Shown here in pieces: positions 1 through 8,159 of a stretch of DNA of 64,000 bases. A program made the position numbers and the translations under genes. Origin of the DNA: an uncultured Bacilli bacterium (GTDB lineage Bacteria > Bacillota_I > Bacilli_A > RF39 > UBA660); NCBI GenBank assembly GCA_910586295.1, contig CAJUGE010000070.1, forward strand, positions 1 through 64,000. Direction: 5' to 3'. The notes beneath the pieces are model-generated. The model saw nothing but the letters and a program-made list of their open reading frames with translations, ran no database searches and was not told the DNA's origin. The stretch's first letter is position 1, and each line of letters starts with the position of its first letter.

Positions 1-161
1 AAAATAAAAAATAAAGCATCAAAGATGTTCAGTTTTAGTCATGGATCAAAATAGCAAATTATGGATAAAAGTTAAGATATTTTCTAAGACTATTTGAATA
101 ATATAATATTAGTCAAATAATTATCGTAAAAAACCTAAACTTAAATTGCAGTCATGTTGAT

Positions 162-305
162 TATTTATGGTATTTGTAGTATAATTCAATTAGTTTTGGT
201 AGCTATGCTATCAAGTAGTATCAAGACTTTGATGAGCGGATGAGGCATTTGTTCCCATTAGGTGAAATATTTATAGTAATAATAATACTATAAATACCAT
301 AAATA
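162..305. repeat. Inverted repeat with about 100-nt loop
   Basis: Positions 162-182 and 285-305 are 21-bp inverted repeats with one mismatch (core TATTTATGGTATTTGTAGTA). The loop holds further small hairpins: GGTAGC/GCTATC with a 3-nt loop near 199-213, and ATCAA/TTGAT near 219-232. It may be a structured RNA or a remnant of a small mobile element. No family is recognised. Confidence 0.5.
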
Positions 306-310
306 CTAGA

Positions 311-367
311 TTGAATGGAGCTTATGGAAGTGGTAAGAAATATAAGAATTGCTGTGGAAAATATTAG
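311..367 (+). pseudogene. Remnant of a SEC-C zinc-motif protein C-terminus
   Basis: One frame reads LNGAYGSGKKYKNCCGKY and then stops at TAG 365-367. This resembles the SEC-C metal-binding tail found at the end of SecA and many small proteins, normally PCPCGSGKKYKKCCG. The first cysteine pair is lost (NGAYGSG) and no open frame extends upstream, so I read it as a decayed gene end. The right arm of the 162/305 inverted repeat lies just upstream. Confidence 0.5.
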
Positions 368-402
368 TTTTTATAAGAAATAAAAAAAAAGCAAATAAAT
401 TT

Positions 403-435
403 GAAGTAGGATATGAAATATTTTACTTCTTTTTT
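403..435 (+). terminator. Hairpin with T-run upstream of the first gene
   Basis: GAAGTA at 403-408 pairs with TACTTC at 424-429, followed by six T. It would end transcription from the decayed SEC-C region just before the gene at 454. Confidence 0.5.
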
Positions 436-453
436 AATAATTGTGAGGTTTAG

Positions 454-2151
454 ATGAATGATAATATCTTTTTGAAATTAGAAGAATATATTAAAGATAA
501 TTTTAGTCTCTTATATATTAATAGTCGTGAGAATTTTATTGGATGTAAATTTTCTAAAATAGATAAATATTATATACTTTATATTTATGTAAGATGTAAT
601 AAGCTTTTTCTGTCTGTTAGAAAAGATGTTAATTATTATTATATGAAAAGATATAATATTGATAATTTATCTGTAGAGGAGATAATAGAAAGAGTAGCAA
701 ATGTATTAAATGAAAGTATAATGAATAAACCTACTAATATATTAAAATCTGTTAGAAAATCAAAAAATAAAAAATTACTTTATTATGATGAAATAGAAAA
801 GTGTATAAATAATTATAAAAACTTGAGTTTATATGATTTAATTTTGTTACCAGATGTTTATCAATACTTGCTTGATAATAATATAGTTTCTATAAAACAA
901 TTTTTGTATTATGATTTAGAGATTGATAAAAGTATTTCAAAATCTTTAAAAGACAGACTTGAATCTTTTAAATTTTATTTAATAAGTAAAGAAAAATTAT
1001 ATTTTATAAGGAATTATGAATTATTATTAATGTCTAGATTTAAAGAAAACTTTGATGAAGATGATTTTGACAAATATATGGATTTCGGGTTGTGTGTTGG
1101 TAGTTTGACAATGAATTTAATAAGTAATTTAAGTGATTTAAGAAATGTTAAAATTTTTAGTGATTATATGAATTTGTCTACGAATAATAATTTTACATTG
1201 AGGGAATTAGCTTCTATTTATAATGTTTCTCATGGTAGAATAAGAGATATTATAAATAATATTTTATCTAAATTAAAGTTACATAAGGGTGAGTATATTA
1301 TTTTATTAAAAGATATAGAGAAGGATGAAGTTTTAAATTATTTTATAATAGGTATATTTGGAATATATAATAAAAATTTTTTAAAGTTTTTTTTAAAACT
1401 ATTTGATTTGGATATATATGATAACATTCTTTATAAGATAAAGATTTTTAGAGAAAATTTAAAGTTAGCTAAATATATTTCTAGTGAGAATGAAAGAGAA
1501 TTAAAAGTATTTAATTTAATAAATTTTTCTTTTAATATGATTAAAAATAATAAAAAAGTTTTTAAATTATTTAATCAAATGAGACATGTAGATAGTAATT
1601 CTAAATTTTCTGGAAGTATAAAGCTAAAAAAATCTAAAATTAAAGTGGAGTATGAGTCTATAACTGAAAGAAAAATTTTAAATATGTTTGATTCTTTTAG
1701 CTTTGTGAAAGAGATTAAAACTCAATCTTTAGTTATTCCTTATATTACTAGCGGTATTGAGTGTAGATATTATCCTGATATTCAAATTTTAACTAATGAT
1801 AATAGAATTGTTATAGTAGAAGTTAAACCTCTTTTTTATATGATGTCTAAAGATAGTATTTTTAAATATAAAGTGCTTAAAGAATATTCCTGTAAATATG
1901 GCTATGGGTATGTTTTTATGGATGACAGATATAATACTTTTGATACTATTTTAAATAGAAAAGTTAGTTATGAATTAGAAGAAAAATTTATTTCTTATTT
2001 AAAGGAGAGTAGGTATTTGGATTATCAATTATATAGAAAATTTATTAAAGAAAACTCCTTAGATGAAAAAGATATAGTTAGTATTGTGCTTAAAAATCAA
2101 GATAAAGTGGAGTTTAATTTTAGGCCTTTTAAATTTAGATATAAGAGATAA
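454..2151 (+). CDS. HTH protein with C-terminal TnsA/PD-(D/E)XK-like nuclease domain
   Basis: Protein of 565 residues. Residues about 125-154 have the LxLxDLxLLPDVYQYLLDNN pattern of an RNA polymerase alpha C-terminal (helix-hairpin) domain. Residues about 247-280 look like a sigma region 4 helix-turn-helix (LRELASIYNVSHGRIRDII). The C-terminal part, about 400-490, has a PD-(D/E)XK nuclease layout like TnsA endonucleases: ESITERKIL, then RYYPDIQI (Asp about 442), then IVEVKP (Glu about 456, Lys about 458), then KYKVLKEYCxKY-like residues. The domain readings are from motif recognition, not a search. ATG 454 follows a GTGAGG ribosome site. The role may be DNA cleavage directed by the HTH parts, in defence or a transposition-related process. 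No transposase partners are nearby, and a regulator gene lies convergent downstream. Confidence 0.6.
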   Translation: MNDNIFLKLEEYIKDNFSLLYINSRENFIGCKFSKIDKYYILYIYVRCNKLFLSVRKDVNYYYMKRYNIDNLSVEEIIERVANVLNESIMNKPTNILKSVRKSKNKKLLYYDEIEKCINNYKNLSLYDLILLPDVYQYLLDNNIVSIKQFLYYDLEIDKSISKSLKDRLESFKFYLISKEKLYFIRNYELLLMSRFKENFDEDDFDKYMDFGLCVGSLTMNLISNLSDLRNVKIFSDYMNLSTNNNFTLRELASIYNVSHGRIRDIINNILSKLKLHKGEYIILLKDIEKDEVLNYFIIGIFGIYNKNFLKFFLKLFDLDIYDNILYKIKIFRENLKLAKYISSENERELKVFNLINFSFNMIKNNKKVFKLFNQMRHVDSNSKFSGSIKLKKSKIKVEYESITERKILNMFDSFSFVKEIKTQSLVIPYITSGIECRYYPDIQILTNDNRIVIVEVKPLFYMMSKDSIFKYKVLKEYSCKYGYGYVFMDDRYNTFDTILNRKVSYELEEKFISYLKESRYLDYQLYRKFIKENSLDEKDIVSIVLKNQDKVEFNFRPFKFRYKR

Positions 2152-2186
2152 GTGCTATTAGAATTGTTAATTATAATTAGGAAAAT

Positions 2187-2220
2187 AAAAAAAGGACTTG
2201 GGTTTAAAGTCTCTTTTTTT
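2187..2220. terminator. Bidirectional terminator between convergent genes
   Basis: An A-rich arm ending GGACTT (2187-2199) pairs with AAGTC plus a T-run (2207-2220). It has A-tract and T-tract on opposite sides and so serves both the nuclease-like gene and the XRE gene. Confidence 0.6.
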
Positions 2221-2521
2221 AACTTGTTATTTTTAATTCATTACCAACTTGTTCAATGACAGGTGTTTCATAAAATTTTTCAATTGGTACACCTAGTACT
2301 TTACTTATTTTATATAGGTTGTATACACTTATTCCTTGACTAGAGTTAGCACTTTCTAATGAACCTATTAATGGAGTAGAAACACCAACTTTTTTCGCAA
2401 GAAGTGCTTGAGTCATTTTTTCTTTTCCAGTATTTTTTATGTTGTAAATTTCTCTATAAAACTTAATGTTTCTCCCTATCATTTGATTTAGTCTTTCTTG
2501 TTCATTTGTTTCTTTTTTCAT
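2219..2521 (-). CDS. XRE-family helix-turn-helix regulator
   Basis: About 100 residues. The N-terminal half is a Cro/CI-type HTH (MTQALLAKKVGVSTPLIGSL, then SVYNLYKISKVLGVPIEKFY), which recognises DNA and probably regulates transcription. I chose the ATG at 2521 because GGAGGA sits 5-6 bases upstream. An in-frame TTG four codons earlier would lie inside that ribosome site. The gene is convergent with the nuclease-like gene and faces a 350-bp intergenic region with a long hairpin. The target is unknown; autoregulation is the usual expectation. Confidence 0.85.
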   Translation of the reverse strand: MKKETNEQERLNQMIGRNIKFYREIYNIKNTGKEKMTQALLAKKVGVSTPLIGSLESANSSQGISVYNLYKISKVLGVPIEKFYETPVIEQVGNELKITS

Positions 2522-2628
2522 AAATTCCTCCAACTTATATTATTTACTACTGCCACAAACAAACTTATTATTAGTATTCTAATAAAAAAGTTAGCAAAAA
2601 TAAACCGACGAAATTTTTACTATGATGA

Positions 2629-2705
2629 AAGAATGATGCAGAAGTATCGTATATAAGATTAATTTTTAACCCTTACTAAATTAATCTTGGCTTGTTTTCA
2701 TTCTT
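2629..2705. other. Nested hairpin in the 2522-2868 intergenic gap
   Basis: The 347-bp gap has no convincing gene. It contains an 11-bp perfect inverted repeat AAGATTAATTT (2655-2665 with 2678-2688) enclosed by AAGAATG / CATTCTT (2629-2635 with 2699-2705). It could be a small RNA, a terminator remnant or a regulator binding site. Nothing else is recognised in the gap apart from the LemA ribosome site. Confidence 0.4.
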
Positions 2706-2868
2706 CCTATTTTGATTATATCATAATTCTTATAAAAATCTACTTTTTTATATTGCTTATTAATAAAATTTATTTTTTGTATATAATATAAACTGGAAAT
2801 ATCACATGTTGGTTAAGTTGAAGTTTATATAATTTTGTGATAGAATTGTTATTGTAGGAAGTGATATT

Positions 2869-3423
2869 ATGGTAACATTTTTATTTGTTTTGGGTGTAAT
2901 AATAATTCTGTTTTGTTTAGTTGCTATATTCTTTTTGTCTAAAGGTGAGATGATAACAATTTTAATGTATAAAACTGGTATCTGTGAGAATGATATGAGT
3001 GATAGACTTAAAAGTAAGGAAGATTTAATAATAAGATGTATTAATATTATAATTAGGCAATTAAAATTAGATATAAAAATTTTTGATGAAGTAAAGAATA
3101 TTAAAGCTAATAAGCTTAATAATTATGAAATTGATAAACTATTAAGTGATGCACATAAGGAAATTTGCAAAATTTATACAGATAATCCAAGTTTGAGGGA
3201 TGTTAAAAGTTTTGATGGAATTGTCAGAGATTTAGAAAAGTTAGAGATTGAAATGATTTCTCTTAGAACTTTGTATAACAAATGTGCATGTGAATTTAAT
3301 AATTATCATTCAAAATTTCCATATTCTTTGATTTGCAAAGTCAAGAAGTTTTCTATGAAAAGTTTGTATGATGGTAGAGAGATTAAAGGAGAAATAGAAA
3401 AAGAGTTAAACTTTATTGTTTAA
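2869..3423 (+). CDS. LemA-family membrane protein
   Basis: Protein of 184 residues, the usual LemA length. Residues 4-24 form a single hydrophobic anchor. The rest is helical with LemA hallmarks: DxxxVKNIKANK-like segment, then EIEMISLRTLYNKCACEFNN (family pattern RxxYNxxVxxYN), then KFPYSLI. LemA proteins are N-out membrane proteins of uncertain function, and a B cell epitope named the family in Listeria. The ATG follows AGGAAGTGATATT. The stop codon lies within the terminator hairpin. It stands alone, with no operon partner. Confidence 0.75.
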   Translation: MVTFLFVLGVIIILFCLVAIFFLSKGEMITILMYKTGICENDMSDRLKSKEDLIIRCINIIIRQLKLDIKIFDEVKNIKANKLNNYEIDKLLSDAHKEICKIYTDNPSLRDVKSFDGIVRDLEKLEIEMISLRTLYNKCACEFNNYHSKFPYSLICKVKKFSMKSLYDGREIKGEIEKELNFIV

Positions 3424-3433
3424 CTCTTTTTTT
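3398..3433 (+). terminator. Strong rho-independent terminator of the LemA gene
   Basis: AAAAAGAGTTAAAC (3398-3411) pairs perfectly with GTTTAACTCTTTTT (from 3418) across a 6-nt loop and ends in a T-run. The LemA stop codon lies in its 3' arm. Confidence 0.85.
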
Positions 3434-3496
3434 AAACTTTAAGTTTTAGCTTTCTTTGATTTAATGGTATTAGTAGACTTTTAATATTTTTCTAAT

Positions 3497-3567
3497 AACT
3501 TAAAAAAGTGGCGTACTAGGTGGCAAAAAGTTAATAATTTCTACCATTATTTATATTTTTTTAAGTT
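3497..3567. repeat. Inverted repeat between the LemA gene and ung
   Basis: AACTTAAAAAA (3497-3507) is perfectly inverted at 3557-3567, around a 49-nt insert. On the - strand it could act as a distal ung terminator; a small RNA is also possible. No other feature is seen between 3434 and 3613. Confidence 0.35.
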
Positions 3568-3613
3568 TTTTTTAGGCTATAATACTCTTTGATATTTTAT
3601 AATATTTTAAATT

Positions 3614-4294
3614 TTATTGTTGTACTTTTTTTAAATCCCAATTAATTGGATTCATTCCAGCATTAATTAGATAGTTGTTTGTTTTAGAAAACGGTTTGCT
3701 TCCAAAGAAGCCAGAAGCTGCTGAGAATGGAGAAGGATGTGTACTTTCTATTATAAAGTGTTTCTTATTAGTTATATATACTTTTTTGCTTCTTGCAAAG
3801 CTTCCCCATAGAATAAATACAACAGGTGTTTCTTTTTCATTTAATAATTTAATTATATGGTCTGTGAAAAGGTGCCATCCCAAATCTTTATGAGAAGCAG
3901 CTTTGTCTTTTTCTACAGTAAGTACACTGTTTAGTAATAATACTCCTTCTTGTGCCCACTGAGTTAAGTTTCCACTTTCTGGCTCGTCTATGTTTAGGTC
4001 CTCTTTTAATTCCTTAAATATGTTTTTTAATGAAGGTGGTTTCTTAATTCCGTCTTGAACAGAGAAAGAAAGGCCATGCGCTTCTCCAGTACCGTGGTAA
4101 GGATCTTGTCCTAAAATTACAACTTTGACTTTGCTATATGGTGTTAACTTAAGAGCGTTGAATATATTATTGTATTCTGGAAAGCATGTATTTTCTTTAT
4201 ATTTGATTTTTACTATTTCCATAAATTTTTTAAATCCATCACTTGTCCAAATTGTGTTTAATTTTTCGTCCCAATCGTTTCCTATTACTTCCAT
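3614..4294 (-). CDS. ung: Uracil-DNA glycosylase
   Basis: Protein of 226 residues, full length for family 1 UDG. It removes uracil from DNA at the start of base excision repair. Seen: the water-activating loop GQDPYHGTGEAHGLSFSV with Asp64, and the minor-groove loop THPSPFSAASGFFGSKPFS with His186. The start ATG has AAAGGAG 7 bases upstream. It is transcribed alone, opposite to the LemA gene. Confidence 0.97.
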   Translation of the reverse strand: MEVIGNDWDEKLNTIWTSDGFKKFMEIVKIKYKENTCFPEYNNIFNALKLTPYSKVKVVILGQDPYHGTGEAHGLSFSVQDGIKKPPSLKNIFKELKEDLNIDEPESGNLTQWAQEGVLLLNSVLTVEKDKAASHKDLGWHLFTDHIIKLLNEKETPVVFILWGSFARSKKVYITNKKHFIIESTHPSPFSAASGFFGSKPFSKTNNYLINAGMNPINWDLKKVQQ

Positions 4295-4360
4295 TTTGTT
4301 ACTCCTTTAATATTTATTTTTATACTTCTTGTTTTTAATTTTACATTATAAGAAGTTATT

Positions 4361-5548
4361 TTACAATTGATTTTTGAGTTTATTAACAACATAGCCATTG
4401 ATTATAATAATTATTAACATCATAATATCTATAAAGTACCAAAGAGAGTTAGTATTTGTGAATATTCCTAGAGTTATACACATTATAAATATCATTTTAA
4501 AGATATTAACAATTATTTTGTTTTTGAATATATAATTTAGATTACTTACACCAATATATAATCCAGATATAATTGTAGTGGTTGCAAGTAAAGAAACTAT
4601 AATTCCTAAAAAGTAATTTCCAAATGTATTGAAGTGAAAGTTAAACACTTGTATTAATAAATCATTGTAAGATATATTTGGAGAACCATTATAATACATA
4701 TATATCAATACTAATAAGGCTACTAGTGTTGATATAATAAATGTTATGAAGTATGTTCCTATAGTGAGGGTATTTGCTGTTATTTCGGTATCTTCATTAT
4801 TAATTCCACTGCTCATTGATGTTGTTCCTATTAGCAATTCATTTAGGAATATACTTCTTTTAATTCCTATAAGCATTCCTATGAACATAGTTTTTATGTT
4901 GAATGCATTTTCTATTATTTGTTTAAAAATGTTGGGAAGTAGATGAGAGTGTTTAAGTATAGTATAAAGAGATATTATTATAAAAAATAGACACATGATG
5001 GGTACTATTTTGTTTAGTAGTTTTGATATTTGATTTGTTTCATTTGTGATAAGCAGGATAAGCAGTATGATAATTATGAATGATAATATATATTTATTTA
5101 TGTTAAGTATCTCTGTAATTGTGTTACTTTGTATCATTAGAAAAAAGAGTGAGTATGTGGAGACGAATAAAATTAATGAAATAATAGCTAGTATTTTTTT
5201 ATTAAGTCCAAATTTTGTATAATAGTAAATACCACTTATGTAAGTATCATTTATTTTTTGTTTGTATTTATTTCCTAGATAACTTTCTGCATATATTATA
5301 GATGATGTAAGTATTGTGAAAATATATATCCATAGTATTGTTCCAGGACCACCAATGTGTATAGACATAGTGATTCCTATAATTGTTCCTACACCCATTT
5401 TAGTTCCTAGTGATAAGAATAAACTATCATGATTTAGTTTTTTTATCATATTTGAAATTCTATAATTTTTGTATTTTATGATTTTTGAAATTTTTAGTCC
5501 TAAATAGACTAGATAAATTATTAATATTAACCATAGTATATCTAACAT
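4361..5548 (-). CDS. AgcS-family sodium:amino acid symporter
   Basis: Protein of 395 residues with about ten hydrophobic segments. Residues about 50-90 carry the alanine/glycine:cation symporter signature: KMGVGTIIGITMSIHIGGPG, then an aromatic-rich segment and YAESYLGNKYK. Further on, GIKRSIFLNELLIGTTSMSS fits the family loop that in others reads GxxRGxFSNEAGxGS. The family imports alanine, glycine or related amino acids with sodium. It is 50-90 residues shorter than typical members and no clear ribosome site precedes ATG 5548, so the start is uncertain. It is monocistronic, divergent from the broken phosphatase gene. Confidence 0.8.
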   Translation of the reverse strand: MLDILWLILIIYLVYLGLKISKIIKYKNYRISNMIKKLNHDSLFLSLGTKMGVGTIIGITMSIHIGGPGTILWIYIFTILTSSIIYAESYLGNKYKQKINDTYISGIYYYTKFGLNKKILAIISLILFVSTYSLFFLMIQSNTITEILNINKYILSFIIIILLILLITNETNQISKLLNKIVPIMCLFFIIISLYTILKHSHLLPNIFKQIIENAFNIKTMFIGMLIGIKRSIFLNELLIGTTSMSSGINNEDTEITANTLTIGTYFITFIISTLVALLVLIYMYYNGSPNISYNDLLIQVFNFHFNTFGNYFLGIIVSLLATTTIISGLYIGVSNLNYIFKNKIIVNIFKMIFIMCITLGIFTNTNSLWYFIDIMMLIIIIINGYVVNKLKNQL

Positions 5549-5623
5549 AGTTAATATTATGTTAGAGTAATCTTTTTATTCCAATTTAAATAGAAAAATG
5601 ATACTATATAAGTGGTGGTAGTA

Positions 5624-6098
5624 ATGAATATATTTTAATTAGACATGGAGAAAGTATGCAAAATACTAAGTTAAATGAAACTATAAAATTGCCAGACCAT
5701 AAGGTTTATTTGACACCTAGAGGTAAATATCAAGCGAGAAAACTTGGAGAGTTTTTAAAGGATTATATAGTAATTTTATGATAGACATTATCAAATGGAT
5801 GGAATGTTTTACGCGAAGCTACCACAAGGAGAAAGTCCATATGATGTTGCGATTAGAGTAAGAATGTTTTTGGAGACTATATTTAGAGATAAGTTACATG
5901 GAATCGATACTTTGTTTAGTGACACATGGAACAGTTATGAGATGTTTTCTTTTGGATTATTTTCATTATAGTCCAGAATGGTTTAATAGTGAATCTAATA
6001 TGAATAATTGTTCTGTAAGATATATTAGTGAGGTTAATGGAGAGAATATTGATAATGGTTATATATATGGTGAGCCTAAGAAAAAACTAGTAATTTAA
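5624..6098 (+). pseudogene. Broken histidine phosphatase (phosphoglycerate mutase superfamily)
   Basis: The pieces lie in different frames. After ATG 5624 the reading MNIF hits a stop, but adding one T to the T4 run at 5633-5636 would continue as IRHGESMQNTKLNET, the RHG catalytic motif. The frame ends after KLGEFLKDYI near 5775. Another frame resumes at RHYQMDGMFYAKLPQGESPY. After about 5890 a third frame gives LVTHGTVMRCFLLDYFHYSP, the second catalytic His region, ending at 6098. The segment with the usual SPxxRAxQTA residues is missing. At least three frame breaks and a deletion make this a dead gene. A ribosome site AGTGGTGG remains upstream. Confidence 0.85.
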
Positions 6099-6118
6099 AA
6101 AAAAGTTTGTTATTATGT

Positions 6119-6483
6119 TTTTGGATAATTATGAACGATATTGCAGAGAGTTAGAAGCACTTCTAAAAAAGCGAGTGATTATTTCATATTAATCGAGCAA
6201 TGATCTAGTTTTGATTTTGATAATAGCAGAAATATTTTTATTTTAAATAAAGATAGAAGACTTTGTTAGATTGATGGGTATCATAGGAATATTTATCATC
6301 CTGTTCATGAAGAATACTTTAGTTTATAATCATATTGAAATTAGGATACTTTGCTATAAGAATATTAATTTTGCATATTTTCCATATTTAAAGAATTTTG
6401 TAGACTGTGTAATAGATTATAGAGTTCAAAATTATATCGAAGAAGTAAGTGAAGAATTTGTAATGAAATTAGAAAGAAAGTGA
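6119..6483 (+). pseudogene. Degenerate member of the unknown tandem family
   Basis: The last 70 codons (6271-6483) are open and end with FAYFPYLKNFVDCVIDYRVQ, which aligns with FEKFPYVQEFINYIIKYRID of the next gene and FGRFDYLKDFIKMVVKVKLE of the one after. Upstream the frame is broken by stops. A fragment YERYCRELEALLKKRV near 6131-6178 resembles the charged N-terminal helices of the family. I read it as a decayed first copy of a three-copy array. Confidence 0.55.
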
Positions 6484-6495
6484 GTGGTGATTATT

Positions 6496-7251
6496 ATGTC
6501 AAATCAAATATTAAAGGAATTAGAAAAAAGAAAGAAAGGTTTAGAAAAATTTATTACTAGAGGTACTAGAAAAGTTGATAGAAAAATTACAAATACTGTT
6601 AAAAATGTTAGAAAAGAATGTTTAAAAGGATTAGATAAAGCTAGAGGTTTAACTTTGGAAGTTGGTAATAGTCAGCATGATTATGAGTCTAAGGTTATAA
6701 ATAATTCTACTTTAGATATTGAAATTTTAGGTAAGTATATTGCAGAAATTATGTCTCTATATGAGGGTAAAAAATATTGTTATCAAAAATCTACTATGTT
6801 AATTCCTTATACTGATATAGAAAATGTTATATATTTAGTGGTTGATGAAAACTATAAATGTGATTTCTATGTAGATACTGAAGATAGATATTCATTAAAT
6901 AGTGTTAAGAAAGTACCAGAGAATGGAATTGTGTTTTCTACTTATATGAGTCAAGTGAATTTTTATAGAATAAATGAAGATGCTAATTTAATTTCTACAG
7001 TTAGTTTTGAAAAGTTTCCTTATGTGCAAGAATTTATTAATTATATAATAAAGTATAGGATTGATAATTTAGGAAGAGATTTAACTGATGAGATTTTGGA
7101 AGATTTAAAATTAAATTTTGTTTATGTTAATTTAGAAGATATTTGTGCTCGTCATGGGATTAGAGAGCAAGAAGCTTTGGATTATTTGGAAGAGGTTAGA
7201 AGAAATAATGATAGGGTAAATAGAGAAATCGATAAAATCTTTAAGTTATAG
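6496..7251 (+). CDS. Unknown protein, tandem paralogue with coiled-coil N-terminus
   Basis: About 251 residues, no signal peptide or membrane segment. Residues 1-60 are strongly basic and helical (LKELEKRKKGLEKFITRGTR). The C-terminal two thirds share a domain with the next gene: EILGKYIAEIMSLYEGKKYC, VNFYRINEDANL, FEKFPYVQEFINYIIKYRID. The ATG at 6496 is preferred over the upstream GTG codons, which form its AGTGGTGATT ribosome site. No known family is recognised. The acidic tail with EALDYLEEVRRNNDRVNREI may form another coiled coil. It is probably co-transcribed with the next gene after a 54-bp gap. Confidence 0.7.
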   Translation: MSNQILKELEKRKKGLEKFITRGTRKVDRKITNTVKNVRKECLKGLDKARGLTLEVGNSQHDYESKVINNSTLDIEILGKYIAEIMSLYEGKKYCYQKSTMLIPYTDIENVIYLVVDENYKCDFYVDTEDRYSLNSVKKVPENGIVFSTYMSQVNFYRINEDANLISTVSFEKFPYVQEFINYIIKYRIDNLGRDLTDEILEDLKLNFVYVNLEDICARHGIREQEALDYLEEVRRNNDRVNREIDKIFKL

Positions 7252-7305
7252 AATTCCTGATATTTAGAAATATTTATGTATAATATGATTTAAGGAGTGA
7301 AGAAG

Positions 7306-7911
7306 ATGGACTATGAAGGAAGATTAGAAAAATTATTTAATGATGAAAAGAGATTAGTTGGAAAGTTAGAAGAATTAGAAGAGCAGAGAAATAGAAAGAT
7401 ACAGGAAGCTATAACTTCAATAAATCAAAAGTATTTTAGAATGATTCAAGAAAATGAAAGCGAGCTTTCTTTGATGAGATGGGAGATTGCCACAATTATT
7501 AGTAAAATAACAGAGGCTAATGTCTTTTGCTTAGATGAAATAGGCCCTATAATGGCTCAGATAATGAGTAAGAAAGAGGGTGCTCAGTACATTTTTGAAA
7601 GACTTGATTTTGATGAAGACTTTGTTTATATGATTGGACCAACAGAAGAAAAATTAATAACTGATAGAAATATAATTGCTTTTGATGGACTATTGGTAGA
7701 GGGACATATTATTATATTTTATAATGCAAACACTAAATTATCTTTTGATTTTGGTAGGTTTGATTATTTAAAAGATTTTATAAAAATGGTAGTGAAAGTT
7801 AAACTTGAGAATGGTACTTCGTTAGAATGTTTGAATATAACTGCTGAAGAATTAGAAATGTTAAGAGATAAGTTTTTAGGTGATAGTACTAGAAAACTTG
7901 ATTTAAAATAG
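7306..7911 (+). CDS. Unknown protein, second tandem paralogue
   Basis: About 201 residues. Residues 1-65 are a clear coiled coil (EKLFNDEKRLVGKLEELEEQ, then RNRKIQEAITSINQKYFRMI). The rest matches the neighbour at 6496: EIGPIMAQIMSKKEGAQYIF, then IIIFYNANTKLSFDFGRFDY and LKDFIKMVVKVKLE. ATG 7306 follows AAGGAGTGAAGA at good spacing; a GTG three codons earlier is part of that site. Cytoplasmic by sequence, function unknown. Family expansion in tandem with one decayed copy suggests ongoing gain and loss. Confidence 0.7.
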   Translation: MDYEGRLEKLFNDEKRLVGKLEELEEQRNRKIQEAITSINQKYFRMIQENESELSLMRWEIATIISKITEANVFCLDEIGPIMAQIMSKKEGAQYIFERLDFDEDFVYMIGPTEEKLITDRNIIAFDGLLVEGHIIIFYNANTKLSFDFGRFDYLKDFIKMVVKVKLENGTSLECLNITAEELEMLRDKFLGDSTRKLDLK

Positions 7912-7944
7912 TACTTTATGATATAATTTTGTTGTTTTAGAAAT

Positions 7945-8145
7945 GCAATGATTATAATGAGTAGAATATATTTATATTAAAGAGAGTTAGTGGTTGGTGT
8001 GAACTAATATATAAAGTATTTGAATATGGTTATAGGAGCAAAGTATACGTAGGAAGTGCGTTAAACGAAAAGATGCGTGAATTACACGAATTATGGTGGT
8101 ACCGCTGGCTTTTGCTAGTCCATTATTATTTCGTGTTTTTATTTT
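7945..8145 (+). promoter_or_regulatory. T-box riboswitch for methionyl-tRNA synthetase
   Basis: A T-box leader senses uncharged tRNA and controls termination. Seen: a Stem I apical part TTAGTGGTTGGTGTGAACTAA-like around 7987-8007 and a specifier ATG (Met) at 8026-8028 followed by a purine. The T-box bulge sequence GGTGGTACCGC lies at 8095-8105. A terminator hairpin has ACACGAA (8084-8090) paired with TTCGTGT (8130-8136), then a T-run. The specifier fits the metG gene 15 bases downstream. The 5' limit is approximate. Confidence 0.93.
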
Positions 8146-8159
8146 AAGGAGATGATTTT

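Noticed and set aside
190..260. Resemblance to a type II tracrRNA (TAGCTATGCTATCAAG stretch)
   Set aside because: There is no matching CRISPR repeat, no cas9 and no array in the window; the similarity is only general hairpin layout.
5898..6098. A separate small gene for the last piece of the phosphatase
   Set aside because: It is the C-terminal third of the broken histidine phosphatase and has no ribosome site of its own.
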